Source of the DNA: Nitrospira sp.
GTDB taxonomy: Bacteria > UBA9089 > CG2-30-40-21 > SBAY01
Reading direction: 5' to 3'
Assembly: GCA_005239945.1 (NCBI GenBank)
Contig: SBAY01000163.1
Location: forward strand, 1-26,509
Length of the DNA stretch: 26,509 bases
The position numbers and the translations under genes are program-made. Positions 7,572 to 14,974 of this stretch are shown here, one piece after another. The notes beneath the pieces are model-generated. The model was given only the letters and a program-made list of their open reading frames with translations. It had not been told where the DNA came from and did no database searches. Position 1 is the first letter of the stretch. Each line of letters opens with the position of its first letter.

Positions 7572-7697
7572 GACCAAATCCTCTCCATAAAGAAATCCGA
7601 CCCCAAGGCAGATACCAGTGCCCTGGAGACAGAGATTGACAAGCTTGTGTATAACATCTACGGCTTGACAGAGGAGGAGATAGCCATTGTGGAGTGA
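7572..7697 (+). pseudogene. Type IIG restriction enzyme C-terminal tail, copy 3
   Basis: Directly after the stop of the DUF1016 relic the sequence encodes DQILSIKKSDPKADTSALET followed by EIDKLVYNIYGLTEEEIAIVE and TGA at 7695-7697. It is in frame and closely similar to copies 1 and 2. Seven bases later, ATGAGCAAAAAG (7705-7716) resembles the start of the first DUF1016 gene (ATGAGCAAAC). There a miniature transposon interrupts it, so a third DUF1016 gene probably once began here. Confidence 0.7.
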
Positions 7698-7707
7698 TGT
7701 GAAATGA

Positions 7708-7715
7708 GCAAAAAG
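7708..7715 (+). repeat. Target-site duplication, left
   Basis: The octamer GCAAAAAG directly precedes the left end of the miniature element and is repeated exactly after its right end at 8057-8064. Confidence 0.85.
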
Positions 7716-8056
7716 GTAACCGTTCAGCAGCTATGTGGGATTATGCTGGGGCTCTGCCCCAGACCCCGCCGGGGGATTGCAATCCCCAAAACCCTCTCTG
7801 TTTTACTCTCTGTATAGAGAGCTGAGTGGTTATTTCTAATGACTGTGTGAAAAAGATATTTCCATTCATCTCCTCAGGGGTAGTGCTACTACCCCTGAGG
7901 AGATGAATAAAAGTATTGTTTCCATACAATTATTGGAATTACCAGTTACTCCTGTACAGACAGCAAAATAGGGGGTCTGGGGGAACTGCGTTCCCCCAGC
8001 AGGGGCTTGGGGACAGCGTCCCCAAAAGTATCCCCACATAATAGCTGAACGGTTAC
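7716..8056. mobile_element. 341-bp miniature inverted-repeat transposon (IS66-like ends)
   Basis: The two ends are inverted: GTAACCGTTCAGC...CTATGTGGG on the left, and GTAACCGTTCAGCTATTATG when the right end is read in reverse. The similarity continues for about 45 bp with gaps. It is flanked by the perfect 8-bp duplication GCAAAAAG. Ends starting GTAA with 8-bp duplications are features of IS66-family elements, so it may be mobilised by such a transposase; that is inference. No transposase is encoded, and short reading frames inside it are not credible genes. The interior is rich in GGGG...CCCC palindromes and has a perfect palindrome at 7864-7908. Confidence 0.85.
7864..7908. repeat. Perfect 21-bp-arm palindrome inside the miniature element
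   Basis: Arms of 21 bp (7864-7884 and 7888-7908) are exact reverse complements around the 3-base loop GCT. The left arm starts ATTCATCTCCTCAGGGG. In RNA or single-stranded DNA this would form a very stable hairpin near the middle of the element. Confidence 0.9.
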
Positions 8057-8064
8057 GCAAAAAG
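8057..8064 (+). repeat. Target-site duplication, right
   Basis: An exact copy of GCAAAAAG immediately follows the right end of the miniature element. Confidence 0.85.
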
Positions 8065-8103
8065 ATATGCTAAGTCAAAATCCAATTACGAGGAGGTAAA
8101 AAA

Positions 8104-9123
8104 ATGACTTTATCAGGATTAGCTACGGCTATAGGTAGTCTGCCGCATAAGGATGTAGATTATGCAGTAAGATTTGTTTTGGAGAGTTTCAAAGATGATA
8201 TTCCCTTCTGGCCACAAATGGTTAACCTTGGCTTTAAAGAGAATATGTATGCCCAGTTTTCAGAAGGTTTGCCGAATATAAAAATTGATGAGGATAAAAT
8301 ATTCTTTGATATAAAAAACGGGGTAGTGGCAGACGACTTTTTTGAAAATATCGATAATTTAGACTACTTTGGAATTTCAGAGGAGTTTGGTTGCGGATTT
8401 CATAAAATGTTGGAATACTTAAAGCCAAAAGGGTTTAATTATCTTAAAGGCCAGATAACAGGGCCAATTACCTTTGGCTTAAAGGTGACTGACCAGAACT
8501 TGAGACCCTCTATTTATAATGAGGAATTAGCTCAGATAATTACAATTCATCTATCTAAAAAGGCATTATGGCAGATTAACAAACTAAAGGATTTCTGTAA
8601 CCATGTGATAATTTTTATAGATGAGCCTTATCTTTCCTCTGTTGGTTCTGCCTATGTGCAGGTAGATAGAGGGTTTGTTGTGGAAAACCTCAATTTCGTC
8701 ATTAATGAGATAAAGGCTTCTAATGCTTTAGTCGGTATCCATTGCTGTGGAAATACCGATTGGAGCATTTTACTGGAGACAAATGTAGATATTATAAATT
8801 TTGATGCCTATGAGTATTTTGGTGAATTTAGCTTGTATCTAAAGGAATTAAAGGGGTTTTTAGATAGAGGTGGCATTATTGCCTATGGGCTCGTCCCGGC
8901 AAACAATAAAATAGAGGATGAAACAACAGACTCCCTCTTTAAAAAACTAAAGAATGAATTTGAGTTTTTGATAAACTCTGGGCTTCCTGAAGATAAGGTT
9001 TTAAGCCAGTTTATCTTGACCCCAAGCTGCGGATTAGGTTCATTAAAAGAAGAATTAGCAGAAAATATCCTTCAAACAACCTTTGAGATAAGTAAAAGAT
9101 ACAATGACTTGCATAAAAGCTAA
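8104..9123 (+). CDS. Short MetE-like (core-MetE) methionine synthase
   Basis: This 339-residue TIM-barrel protein belongs to the MetE/UROD superfamily. It starts with the MetE-like IGSLPH (10-15) and has IDEP (172-175). Expected zinc ligands are H213 and C215 in GIHCCGNTD and C309 in TPSCG, matching the HxC...C pattern of cobalamin-independent methionine synthase. It lacks the N-terminal folate-binding half of MetE, as in the stand-alone core-MetE enzymes. In organisms with the acetyl-CoA pathway these can take the methyl group from a corrinoid iron-sulfur protein. The neighbouring CooC-like gene supports that setting, but the methyl donor is inferred; a corrinoid:thiol methyltransferase is an alternative. 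AGGAGG at about 8090 precedes ATG 8104. Confidence 0.75.
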   Translation: MTLSGLATAIGSLPHKDVDYAVRFVLESFKDDIPFWPQMVNLGFKENMYAQFSEGLPNIKIDEDKIFFDIKNGVVADDFFENIDNLDYFGISEEFGCGFHKMLEYLKPKGFNYLKGQITGPITFGLKVTDQNLRPSIYNEELAQIITIHLSKKALWQINKLKDFCNHVIIFIDEPYLSSVGSAYVQVDRGFVVENLNFVINEIKASNALVGIHCCGNTDWSILLETNVDIINFDAYEYFGEFSLYLKELKGFLDRGGIIAYGLVPANNKIEDETTDSLFKKLKNEFEFLINSGLPEDKVLSQFILTPSCGLGSLKEELAENILQTTFEISKRYNDLHKS

Positions 9124-9128
9124 GAAAG

Positions 9129-9268
9129 TTTAACGCAAGAGGGCACAGAGAAGACGCTTGAGGACGCAGAGGAAAAATCACAAAGACAGAGAAACAGAAG
9201 ATAGAGAATAGACATCTAAAAAAAATCTCTGCGACCTCTGCGTGACCTCTGCGTAGTCTGCGTTAAAA
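9129..9268. repeat. Imperfect palindromic intergenic repeat (CGCAGAGG type)
   Basis: The left half begins TTTAACGCAAGAGGGCACAG and contains GACGCAGAGG. The right half contains three copies of CTCTGCG and ends GTCTGCGTTAAA, which is the reverse complement pattern. It fills the spacer between the MetE-like and CooC-like genes. A related half-copy (AACCACAGAGGGCACAGAG) lies at 22020-22069. Confidence 0.75.
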
Positions 9269-9288
9269 AAATCCTGGAGGTGAACTAA

Positions 9289-10050
9289 ATGAAAATTGCT
9301 ATTTCAGGTAAAGGTGGGGTAGGAAAGACTACTTTATCGGCTATATTAGGATATTTGTATAGTCAAGAGAAAAAGAATGTCTTGCTTGTTGATGCGGACC
9401 CGACGGGAAATCTTGCCTCTGCCCTGGGATACACAAAGTCTAATATTATACCTATCTCACAGATGAAGGAATTAATCGAAGAAAGAACAGAGACAAAATT
9501 AAATACCTTTGGCGGGTTCTTTAAACTAAATCCAAAGGTAGAGGATATTTCGGAAAAATTCAGTATCGACTTACAAGGGATAAGATTACTCGTCATCGGA
9601 GGCATTAAAAAAGGTGGAGGAGGCTGCGCCTGTCCTGAAAATGTCCTCATTAAAAATTTAATTGCCCACCTTATGGTTAAAAAAGACGAGATACTGATTA
9701 TGGATATGGAGGCAGGGATTGAACATCTGGGTCGGGCAACGGCAAAATCGGTAGATGCGATGATTATCGTCGTCGAACCAGGTATGAGAAGTATAAATAT
9801 TGCTTACCAGATTAATCGCTTAGCGGCAGATATTGGCATTGAAAAGATATTTGTGGTTGGAAACAAAATAAGAGATACAGCCGATAGTAATCTTATTAAG
9901 GATAAGATTACTGATATTCCTGTGCTGGGATTTGTTTCTTTTAATGATGGATTAATTAAAGCAGATATGGAGGGAATGCCTGTCTTTAATAACGAAAAGG
10001 TAGTGGCTGAGGTCTGTAGCATTAAACGAAGATTAGAAGAAATCATGTAA
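9289..10050 (+). CDS. CooC-like carbon monoxide dehydrogenase maturation ATPase
   Basis: This 253-residue MinD/CooC-type P-loop ATPase has the deviant Walker A motif KGGVGKTT at residues 8-15, VDADPTGNLA near 34-43, and DMEAGIEHLGR as switch region. The CxC pair C113/C115 in GGGCACPEN is the metal-binding signature of CooC/AcsF proteins, which dimerise and deliver nickel to CO dehydrogenase/acetyl-CoA synthase. No CODH genes are visible in the window. The placement beside a core-MetE-like gene suggests an acetyl-CoA pathway neighbourhood. A good GGAGG site lies 8 bp before ATG 9289. It is soluble, with no membrane segments. Confidence 0.88.
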   Translation: MKIAISGKGGVGKTTLSAILGYLYSQEKKNVLLVDADPTGNLASALGYTKSNIIPISQMKELIEERTETKLNTFGGFFKLNPKVEDISEKFSIDLQGIRLLVIGGIKKGGGGCACPENVLIKNLIAHLMVKKDEILIMDMEAGIEHLGRATAKSVDAMIIVVEPGMRSINIAYQINRLAADIGIEKIFVVGNKIRDTADSNLIKDKITDIPVLGFVSFNDGLIKADMEGMPVFNNEKVVAEVCSIKRRLEEIM

Positions 10051-10108
10051 CAGAATACAGCAGTCAGATGACAGCTGATATAGCAGAGATTAGTCAAAAA
10101 TTCCCATG

Positions 10109-10200
10109 TTTTTGTAAAAGGGTTTAAGGGCTCGAGGGACCGAGTAAAGGTAAAACATTTTTCCCTTGAACCCTTAATCCATCGGACCCTATTACAAAAA
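10109..10200. repeat. Imperfect inverted repeat abutting the radical SAM start codon
   Basis: TTTTTGTAA at 10109-10117 is matched by TTACAAAAA at 10192-10200. Further inward, TTAAGGGCTCGAGGGA pairs imperfectly with CCCTTGAACCCTTAA. The right arm ends one base before ATG 10202. It could act as a terminator for the CooC-like gene, or be a small dispersed element. Confidence 0.65.
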
Positions 10201-10201
10201 G

Positions 10202-11482
10202 ATGGAAAAACATATTATCGAAGATATTGAAGTAATATTTGACCATGGTGGCCTCAGAGATTGGAGTAAATATACATTTCCTGCCTTTTACGGGCTACCT
10301 GTAATTATTCGTTGGCGTCAGCATGAGTTTCACTTTAATCATTTGGGGCAGATTCGACGGCTTTATTGCCATGCCCGGTATTGGCCAACCCCTCAGGAGA
10401 TTTTGAAACGCACCATCACTAACGACTGGATTCTAATGTCGTTTTCTGAATATCAAACCACTTATTCCTTAATAAAAAGCTACTATGCCCCGCTAACTAA
10501 TTATCATTATTCACCTCTTTTTTCGAGTTACGAAAAACCGCTGAAACAACCACACATAATCCAGGCATTGAATACCTTTGATGAGTTGATAGAGCGGGTC
10601 AGGGAAATATTGGTCATCGAAAAGATTTCTGGTCGTGTAGGTGAATTTTTGGAAAAGGTGGCTGTCAATGACCGACTTGCCTTAACTAAGGAGGCAAAAC
10701 ATATTCACAAAATACTTGGGGGGCGACTTTATGTCTTGCCTCCTGATACCATCGATGTGGAATACGAGGTGTTACCATTAATGATTAGTGATGGCTGTAG
10801 TGGTGAGTGTACTTTTTGTAAATTCAAGAAAAATTCGGGGTTTAAGGTGCGCGATAAAGAAAATATTACTTCTCAAATAACCGCTCTTGCTAATTACTTT
10901 GGGCAGGAGATTAACAACTATAATTCCATTGTCCTGGGTCAAAATGATGCCTTGAGTGCCGGTGCAGAAATCATCGAATATACCGCCCTTCACGCATACC
11001 AGAAGTTCCATATCGAAAATTCTTATCATCACAGAAGTAACCTGTTTTTATTTGGAAGCGTCCAGGCATTTTTAAAGGCAACCGAGTTGTTGTTTTCTGT
11101 GCTGGAGTCCTTACCGTTTACCAATATCTATATCAACATTGGCCTTGAATCAGCCCACCAGGCTACCCTGGAATTTTTGGGTAAATCACAAACAGCAACA
11201 GAGGTAATTGCAGCCTTTGAAAAGATGCAGGAGATAAATAAAGGTTACAATAAAGTGAATATCTCCTGTAATTTTGTTTTAGGGGATGAATTACCCTTAG
11301 GGCATATTGAGGCAATAGAAAAACTGATTAATTCAGTTAAAACGAGGACAAGGAAGGGGACTGTATTTATTTCTCCGCTGGAGAATCATTCCTCTCCTGG
11401 CAGGACAAGAGAAAATTTTTTCAGACTCCAGAGAGCCGCCACAGCTATACCTGTTTATTTATATCTGGTGCAGAGGTTGTAA
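10202..11482 (+). CDS. Radical SAM protein of unknown substrate
   Basis: This 426-residue protein has a CxxxCxxC cluster (C199, C203, C206 in SDGCSGECTFCKF), which binds the [4Fe-4S] cluster of radical SAM enzymes. A later segment, INIGLESAHQATLEFLGKSQ, resembles the beta-strand/helix region common in the TIM-barrel core. The N-terminal 190 residues form an extra domain with FHFNHLGQIRRL and a WPTPQEILKRT...NDWI segment, and the C-terminus ends PVYLYLVQRL. I recognise the layout from uncharacterised radical SAM proteins but not a function. No clear ribosome site precedes ATG 10202, because an inverted repeat arm sits there. Translation may be weak, or the start may be different. Confidence 0.75.
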   Translation: MEKHIIEDIEVIFDHGGLRDWSKYTFPAFYGLPVIIRWRQHEFHFNHLGQIRRLYCHARYWPTPQEILKRTITNDWILMSFSEYQTTYSLIKSYYAPLTNYHYSPLFSSYEKPLKQPHIIQALNTFDELIERVREILVIEKISGRVGEFLEKVAVNDRLALTKEAKHIHKILGGRLYVLPPDTIDVEYEVLPLMISDGCSGECTFCKFKKNSGFKVRDKENITSQITALANYFGQEINNYNSIVLGQNDALSAGAEIIEYTALHAYQKFHIENSYHHRSNLFLFGSVQAFLKATELLFSVLESLPFTNIYINIGLESAHQATLEFLGKSQTATEVIAAFEKMQEINKGYNKVNISCNFVLGDELPLGHIEAIEKLINSVKTRTRKGTVFISPLENHSSPGRTRENFFRLQRAATAIPVYLYLVQRL

Positions 11483-11516
11483 AACTCACTTATTTCTAAA
11501 AAATTCGTCTTCATTT

Positions 11517-11547
11517 GTAAAATTTGGGAATTTATGGCAAATTTTAC
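11517..11547. promoter_or_regulatory. Inverted repeat touching the -35 box (possible operator or terminator stem)
   Basis: GTAAAATTTG at 11517-11526 and CAAATTTTAC at 11538-11547 are perfect 10-bp arms around 11 bases, so their centres are about 21 bp apart, or two DNA turns. The next base begins the TTGACT box of the mntA promoter. It could be an operator for a dimeric regulator, or a weak stem ending the radical SAM transcript. Confidence 0.5.
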
Positions 11548-11576
11548 TTGACTTTTTTGTCTATCAATGGTATTCT
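11548..11576 (+). promoter_or_regulatory. Promoter for the mntA-hepT-folD cluster
   Basis: TTGACT at 11548-11553 and TATTCT at 11571-11576 are spaced by 17 bp. The first gene downstream starts at 11659. Confidence 0.6.
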
Positions 11577-11658
11577 ATAAAGAAAGTCATCGACAATTCA
11601 AACATAGAATGAAAAGAGGCACAATTACCGTGGTTGATTTTCAAGAGGGAAAGGAATA

Positions 11659-12117
11659 ATGTCACTGGTGTATGTAGCAGATACAGATAAATATTTAGAT
11701 ATAGATAAGGCAAAAGAAATTTTTGCCAGATATCCGGTAAAGTTTGCCTATGTTCACGGCTCTTTTGTAGAAGGTGGGATGAATCCGATGAGTGATGTGG
11801 ATATTGCCATAGTGGTGGACGATACTATTAAGAGGGATAAATATCTTAAGTTAGAATTAGAATTAGGGACGCAATTGGAGTTAGAAAAGGTTATTGAAGA
11901 AAAAGAGGTGGATGTGAGAATTATAAATGAAGCGCCCCTTGTCTTTAAATTCCATGTGATAAGAGATGGTCGGCTTTTATATGCCACTGATGATGATGCC
12001 CGATGTGAGTTTGAAGAATATACTACCGATATGTATTGTGATTTTCAGCCTATAAAGGATTATTTACAAAAAGCCTTCTTTGAAAGGATAAAGGAAAAAG
12101 GATTATTACCAGCATGA
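11659..12117 (+). CDS. mntA: MNT-domain nucleotidyltransferase antitoxin (MntA-like), pair 1
   Basis: This 152-residue protein has the minimal nucleotidyltransferase motif GSx10DxD: G34-S35 and D46/D48 in GSFVEGGMNPMSDVD. A third acidic segment is VDVRIINEAP. In characterised HepT-MntA systems this protein neutralises the HEPN toxin by adding AMP to its tyrosine. Its stop overlaps the HEPN start (ATGA at 12114-12117), showing tight coupling. It follows a promoter with an inverted repeat at its -35 box. Confidence 0.85.
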   Translation: MSLVYVADTDKYLDIDKAKEIFARYPVKFAYVHGSFVEGGMNPMSDVDIAIVVDDTIKRDKYLKLELELGTQLELEKVIEEKEVDVRIINEAPLVFKFHVIRDGRLLYATDDDARCEFEEYTTDMYCDFQPIKDYLQKAFFERIKEKGLLPA

Positions 12118-12545
12118 TTAATTATGATAAAATCCAGACAAAGATTGAACAATTAAAGGAATATACGCACTACTTAGTTGAATTATCCAAATTACCTAAA
12201 GATGAATTAATTGGCGACCCACATAAATTAGCTTCATCTAAATATCATCTTCAGGTTGCTATCGAATGTTGTGTGGATATCGGAAATCACATTATTGCTA
12301 AGAGTGGGTTTCCTACACCCAAGGAATATAAAGACACATTTATTATCTTGGGAAACAAGGGAGCTTTCTCAGGGGATTTTACCAAAACATTGACCCAGAT
12401 GGCAAGATTTCGTAACAGATTAGTTCACCTCTATTGGGAGATTGATCCAGAAACTATATGGGATATTCTTCAAAATAAATCAGGAGATTTCGAGAGGTTT
12501 GTAAAAGATATTATGGATTTCATAAATAAATTAAAGGAGGAATAA
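12114..12545 (+). CDS. hepT: HEPN-domain RNase toxin (HepT-like, DUF86), pair 1
   Basis: This 143-residue all-helical protein has the HEPN catalytic motif Rx4HxY: R100, H105 and Y107 in RFRNRLVHLYWE. The tyrosine is the residue modified by MntA in known pairs. Typical DUF86 features are KYHLQVAIECCVDIGNHII and the C-terminal FVKDIMDFINKL. Known members cleave RNA (tRNA or mRNA). The gene overlaps mntA by 4 bp. folD begins 3 bp after its stop, and the ribosome site of folD lies inside the last hepT codons. Confidence 0.88.
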   Translation: MINYDKIQTKIEQLKEYTHYLVELSKLPKDELIGDPHKLASSKYHLQVAIECCVDIGNHIIAKSGFPTPKEYKDTFIILGNKGAFSGDFTKTLTQMARFRNRLVHLYWEIDPETIWDILQNKSGDFERFVKDIMDFINKLKEE

Positions 12546-12548
12546 GTT

Positions 12549-13433
12549 ATGTCAGCAAAAATAATCGATGGCAATGCCATTGCCGAGCAGATTCGGCAAG
12601 AGGTAGCTAAAGAGGTAGAGGAACTAAAAGCAAAAGGGATTACTCCAGGGTTAGCCACTATTCTGGTTGGGGAAGACCCGGCATCACAGGTTTATGTGCG
12701 TAATAAAGGCAAGGCGTGTGAAAAGGCAGGCATTTACTCCAACCAACATACCCTACCGGCAAATACCACAGAAGATGAACTACTAAAATTGATTGAGACA
12801 CTCAATAATGACCCAAAGATAAGCGGGATATTAGTTCAGTTACCACTTCCGGAACATATCGATTCGATTAAGGTATTAAATGCCATCTCCCCGGCTAAGG
12901 ATGTGGATGGCTTTCATCCGTTAAATGTGGGTAATTTCTTTACGATAAAGGATTTTGCTGATATGAAGGGATTGTTTTTACCCTGCACCCCTCATGGAGT
13001 GATAGAATTATTAGTCAGGAGCGGGGTAAATTTAAGTGGTGCCGAGGCGGTTGTAGTCGGCAGAAGTAATATTGTGGGTAAACCCGTGGCTATGCTCTTG
13101 TTAGCTAATAATGCCACAGTAACTATATGCCATTCACGCACTAAGGATTTAGGCGAGGTCTGTCGCAGGGCAGATATTCTCATAGCAGCCATCGGTAAAC
13201 CTCAATTTATCAAGGCAAATATGGTCAAAGATGGCGTGGTCGTAATTGATGTCGGCGTGAATCGCATCCAGGACGCTACCTCTGAAAAAGGATTTAGGTT
13301 AGTAGGTGATGTTGACTTCGAACAGGTAAAGGAAAAGGCATCTCTGATTACACCTGTTCCTGGTGGCGTAGGACCGATGACAATTACCATGCTTTTAGTC
13401 AATACAGTTAAAGCGGCAAAAACAAGAAGGTAG
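12549..13433 (+). CDS. folD: Bifunctional methylenetetrahydrofolate dehydrogenase/methenyltetrahydrofolate cyclohydrolase
   Basis: This 294-residue FolD of normal length has the YxxxK catalytic pair (Y49, K53 in SQVYVRNKGKACEKAG), the GILVQLPLPEHI signature, the cofactor-binding VVGRSNIVGKP segment and PGGVGPMTITML near the C-terminus. It interconverts 5,10-methylene- and 10-formyl-tetrahydrofolate in the cytoplasm, a step of one-carbon metabolism and of the methyl branch of the acetyl-CoA pathway. It has the strong site GGAGG inside the end of hepT, and is probably expressed from the promoter upstream of mntA. Confidence 0.97.
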   Translation: MSAKIIDGNAIAEQIRQEVAKEVEELKAKGITPGLATILVGEDPASQVYVRNKGKACEKAGIYSNQHTLPANTTEDELLKLIETLNNDPKISGILVQLPLPEHIDSIKVLNAISPAKDVDGFHPLNVGNFFTIKDFADMKGLFLPCTPHGVIELLVRSGVNLSGAEAVVVGRSNIVGKPVAMLLLANNATVTICHSRTKDLGEVCRRADILIAAIGKPQFIKANMVKDGVVVIDVGVNRIQDATSEKGFRLVGDVDFEQVKEKASLITPVPGGVGPMTITMLLVNTVKAAKTRR

Positions 13434-13514
13434 GAAGTAGGGAACAACACGGTTACTTTTCTCTCTACTTATTATCCTCTACTCTTACAATAAGAAAAGG
13501 AGTAAAATAAAACA

Positions 13515-14867
13515 ATGACGGATACATCTGGTGGGGTTATCAATGGTATAATTAAGCGAGCGATGGAGGATGTTATACGGAGGAAATCGGAAAAAGAATC
13601 TCAAAAAGAGGTTCAAGAAACAGAGGTTTCAGGAAAAGAAGAACCCGAAATTAAGACAGAAGAAGAGGTAGAAAAGGAAGCAGAAAAAATTGGGGATGAA
13701 AATGTCCAAAAATTTTATGAGGAAACCGTTAAAATTATCAAAGATGGAATGGTTATTGAGGGTGATGTTGTTCAGATAAATAAAGAAGGGGTTTTGGTCT
13801 CGGTAGGGGCTAAAACAGAAGGGGTTATTCCAATAGAAGAATTATCCATCAGACGATTTTCTACACCTGCGGAGGTAGTTTCGGTTGGAGATAAAGTTAA
13901 GGTTTATGTGCTGACTACAGAGGATGAGGAAGGAAATTTAATTCTCTCTAAGAAACGGGTTGAATTCGAAGATGCATGGAATAAAATATTGATGGCATTT
14001 AACCAAAAGGAAATAATAACGGCTGAAATAATAAAACGGGTAAAGGGAGGATTGCTTGTTGACCTTGAAGGGATTAACGGTTTTATCCCCGCCTCAGAAG
14101 TTGGTTTTTTTAAAGAAAAAGGATTGGATGGATATCTACGCAAGAGGCTGAAATTAAAGATATTAGAGTGTGACCGAAATGAGAAAAGGATTATTCTATC
14201 CCATAAATCTGCTCTGGAAGAAGAATTGAAAAGGAATAAACAAGCGTTATTAGACTCCTTACATCCAGGTAAGATATGCCAGGGCAAGGTAGTGAGAATT
14301 ACAAATTTTGGGGTATTTGTTGACTTAGGTGGAATAGATGGTTTAATTCATATCTCAGAATTAGCCTATCGACGGATAAAACATCCTAAGGAAATAGTAA
14401 AAAATGTAGGAGATAGCATTGAGGTAGTAGTCTTAGCAATTGATAAGGAAAAAGAAAGAGTATCATTGAGTTTAAAACAGACCCAGGTTGACCCCTGGCA
14501 AGAAGTTACTAAAAAGTTTGAGATAGGCTCAATGGTAATTGGAAAGGTATCCAAAATAGGTAAGTCCTATATCTTTGTGCATCTTGAAGATGGAATAGAA
14601 GGATTGGTACCACTATCAGAGTTATCGGTGAAAAAGATTGCCGCACCTTCAGAGGTAGTTAAACTTGGAGAGCATGTTAAGGTAAAGATATTAGATATTA
14701 ATCCTTTAGAACGAAAGATGTCCTTAAGTTTAAAACGGGTGTATCAAGAGGAGGAAAAACAAAAAGTTCAAACCTATCTCTCAACTCAAAAAAATGGATT
14801 GGGAGCAACACTCGGTGATGTTTTTAAAGAAAAATTTGGGGAAAAATTAGAACTAATGAAAAGGTAA
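13515..14867 (+). CDS. rpsA: 30S ribosomal protein S1-like protein, four S1 domains
   Basis: This 450-residue protein has an acidic, Lys/Glu-rich N-terminal stretch (residues 20-75) and four S1 RNA-binding repeats at about 78-147, 166-231, 251-322 and 337-407. The third is the most canonical (GKVVRITNFGVFVDLGGIDG, then HISELA). Four-repeat S1 proteins are typical of Gram-positive and many candidate-phylum bacteria, against six in Escherichia coli. Expected roles are mRNA binding during initiation, or general RNA binding. An AAAGGAG motif lies 13 bp before ATG 13515. An 81-bp spacer separates it from folD, and a terminator-like hairpin follows. Confidence 0.88.
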   Translation: MTDTSGGVINGIIKRAMEDVIRRKSEKESQKEVQETEVSGKEEPEIKTEEEVEKEAEKIGDENVQKFYEETVKIIKDGMVIEGDVVQINKEGVLVSVGAKTEGVIPIEELSIRRFSTPAEVVSVGDKVKVYVLTTEDEEGNLILSKKRVEFEDAWNKILMAFNQKEIITAEIIKRVKGGLLVDLEGINGFIPASEVGFFKEKGLDGYLRKRLKLKILECDRNEKRIILSHKSALEEELKRNKQALLDSLHPGKICQGKVVRITNFGVFVDLGGIDGLIHISELAYRRIKHPKEIVKNVGDSIEVVVLAIDKEKERVSLSLKQTQVDPWQEVTKKFEIGSMVIGKVSKIGKSYIFVHLEDGIEGLVPLSELSVKKIAAPSEVVKLGEHVKVKILDINPLERKMSLSLKRVYQEEEKQKVQTYLSTQKNGLGATLGDVFKEKFGEKLELMKR

Positions 14868-14874
14868 GACAGAT

Positions 14875-14906
14875 TACCGGCGAGACAAGTGATTTGCTGG
14901 TATTTT
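14875..14906 (+). terminator. Probable intrinsic terminator after rpsA
   Basis: TACCGGC (14875-14881) pairs with GCTGGTA (14896-14902), with one G-T wobble and a 14-base loop, followed by TTTT. It is short, but suitably placed 8 bases after the rpsA stop. Confidence 0.45.
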
Positions 14907-14974
14907 AAAAAGGTAAGGTTGAGGGAAAAAGGTAATCGGTTATCAGTAATCAGTTATCAGGTAAGAGGGAATCT

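Noticed and set aside
7741..8060. Two reading frames on the - strand inside the 341-bp element
   Set aside because: They are built from the element's palindromes, have no ribosome site and no recognisable protein pattern.
9129..9268. CRISPR array
   Set aside because: The repeats are short, inverted and irregular, without spacers of constant length. No cas genes are seen.
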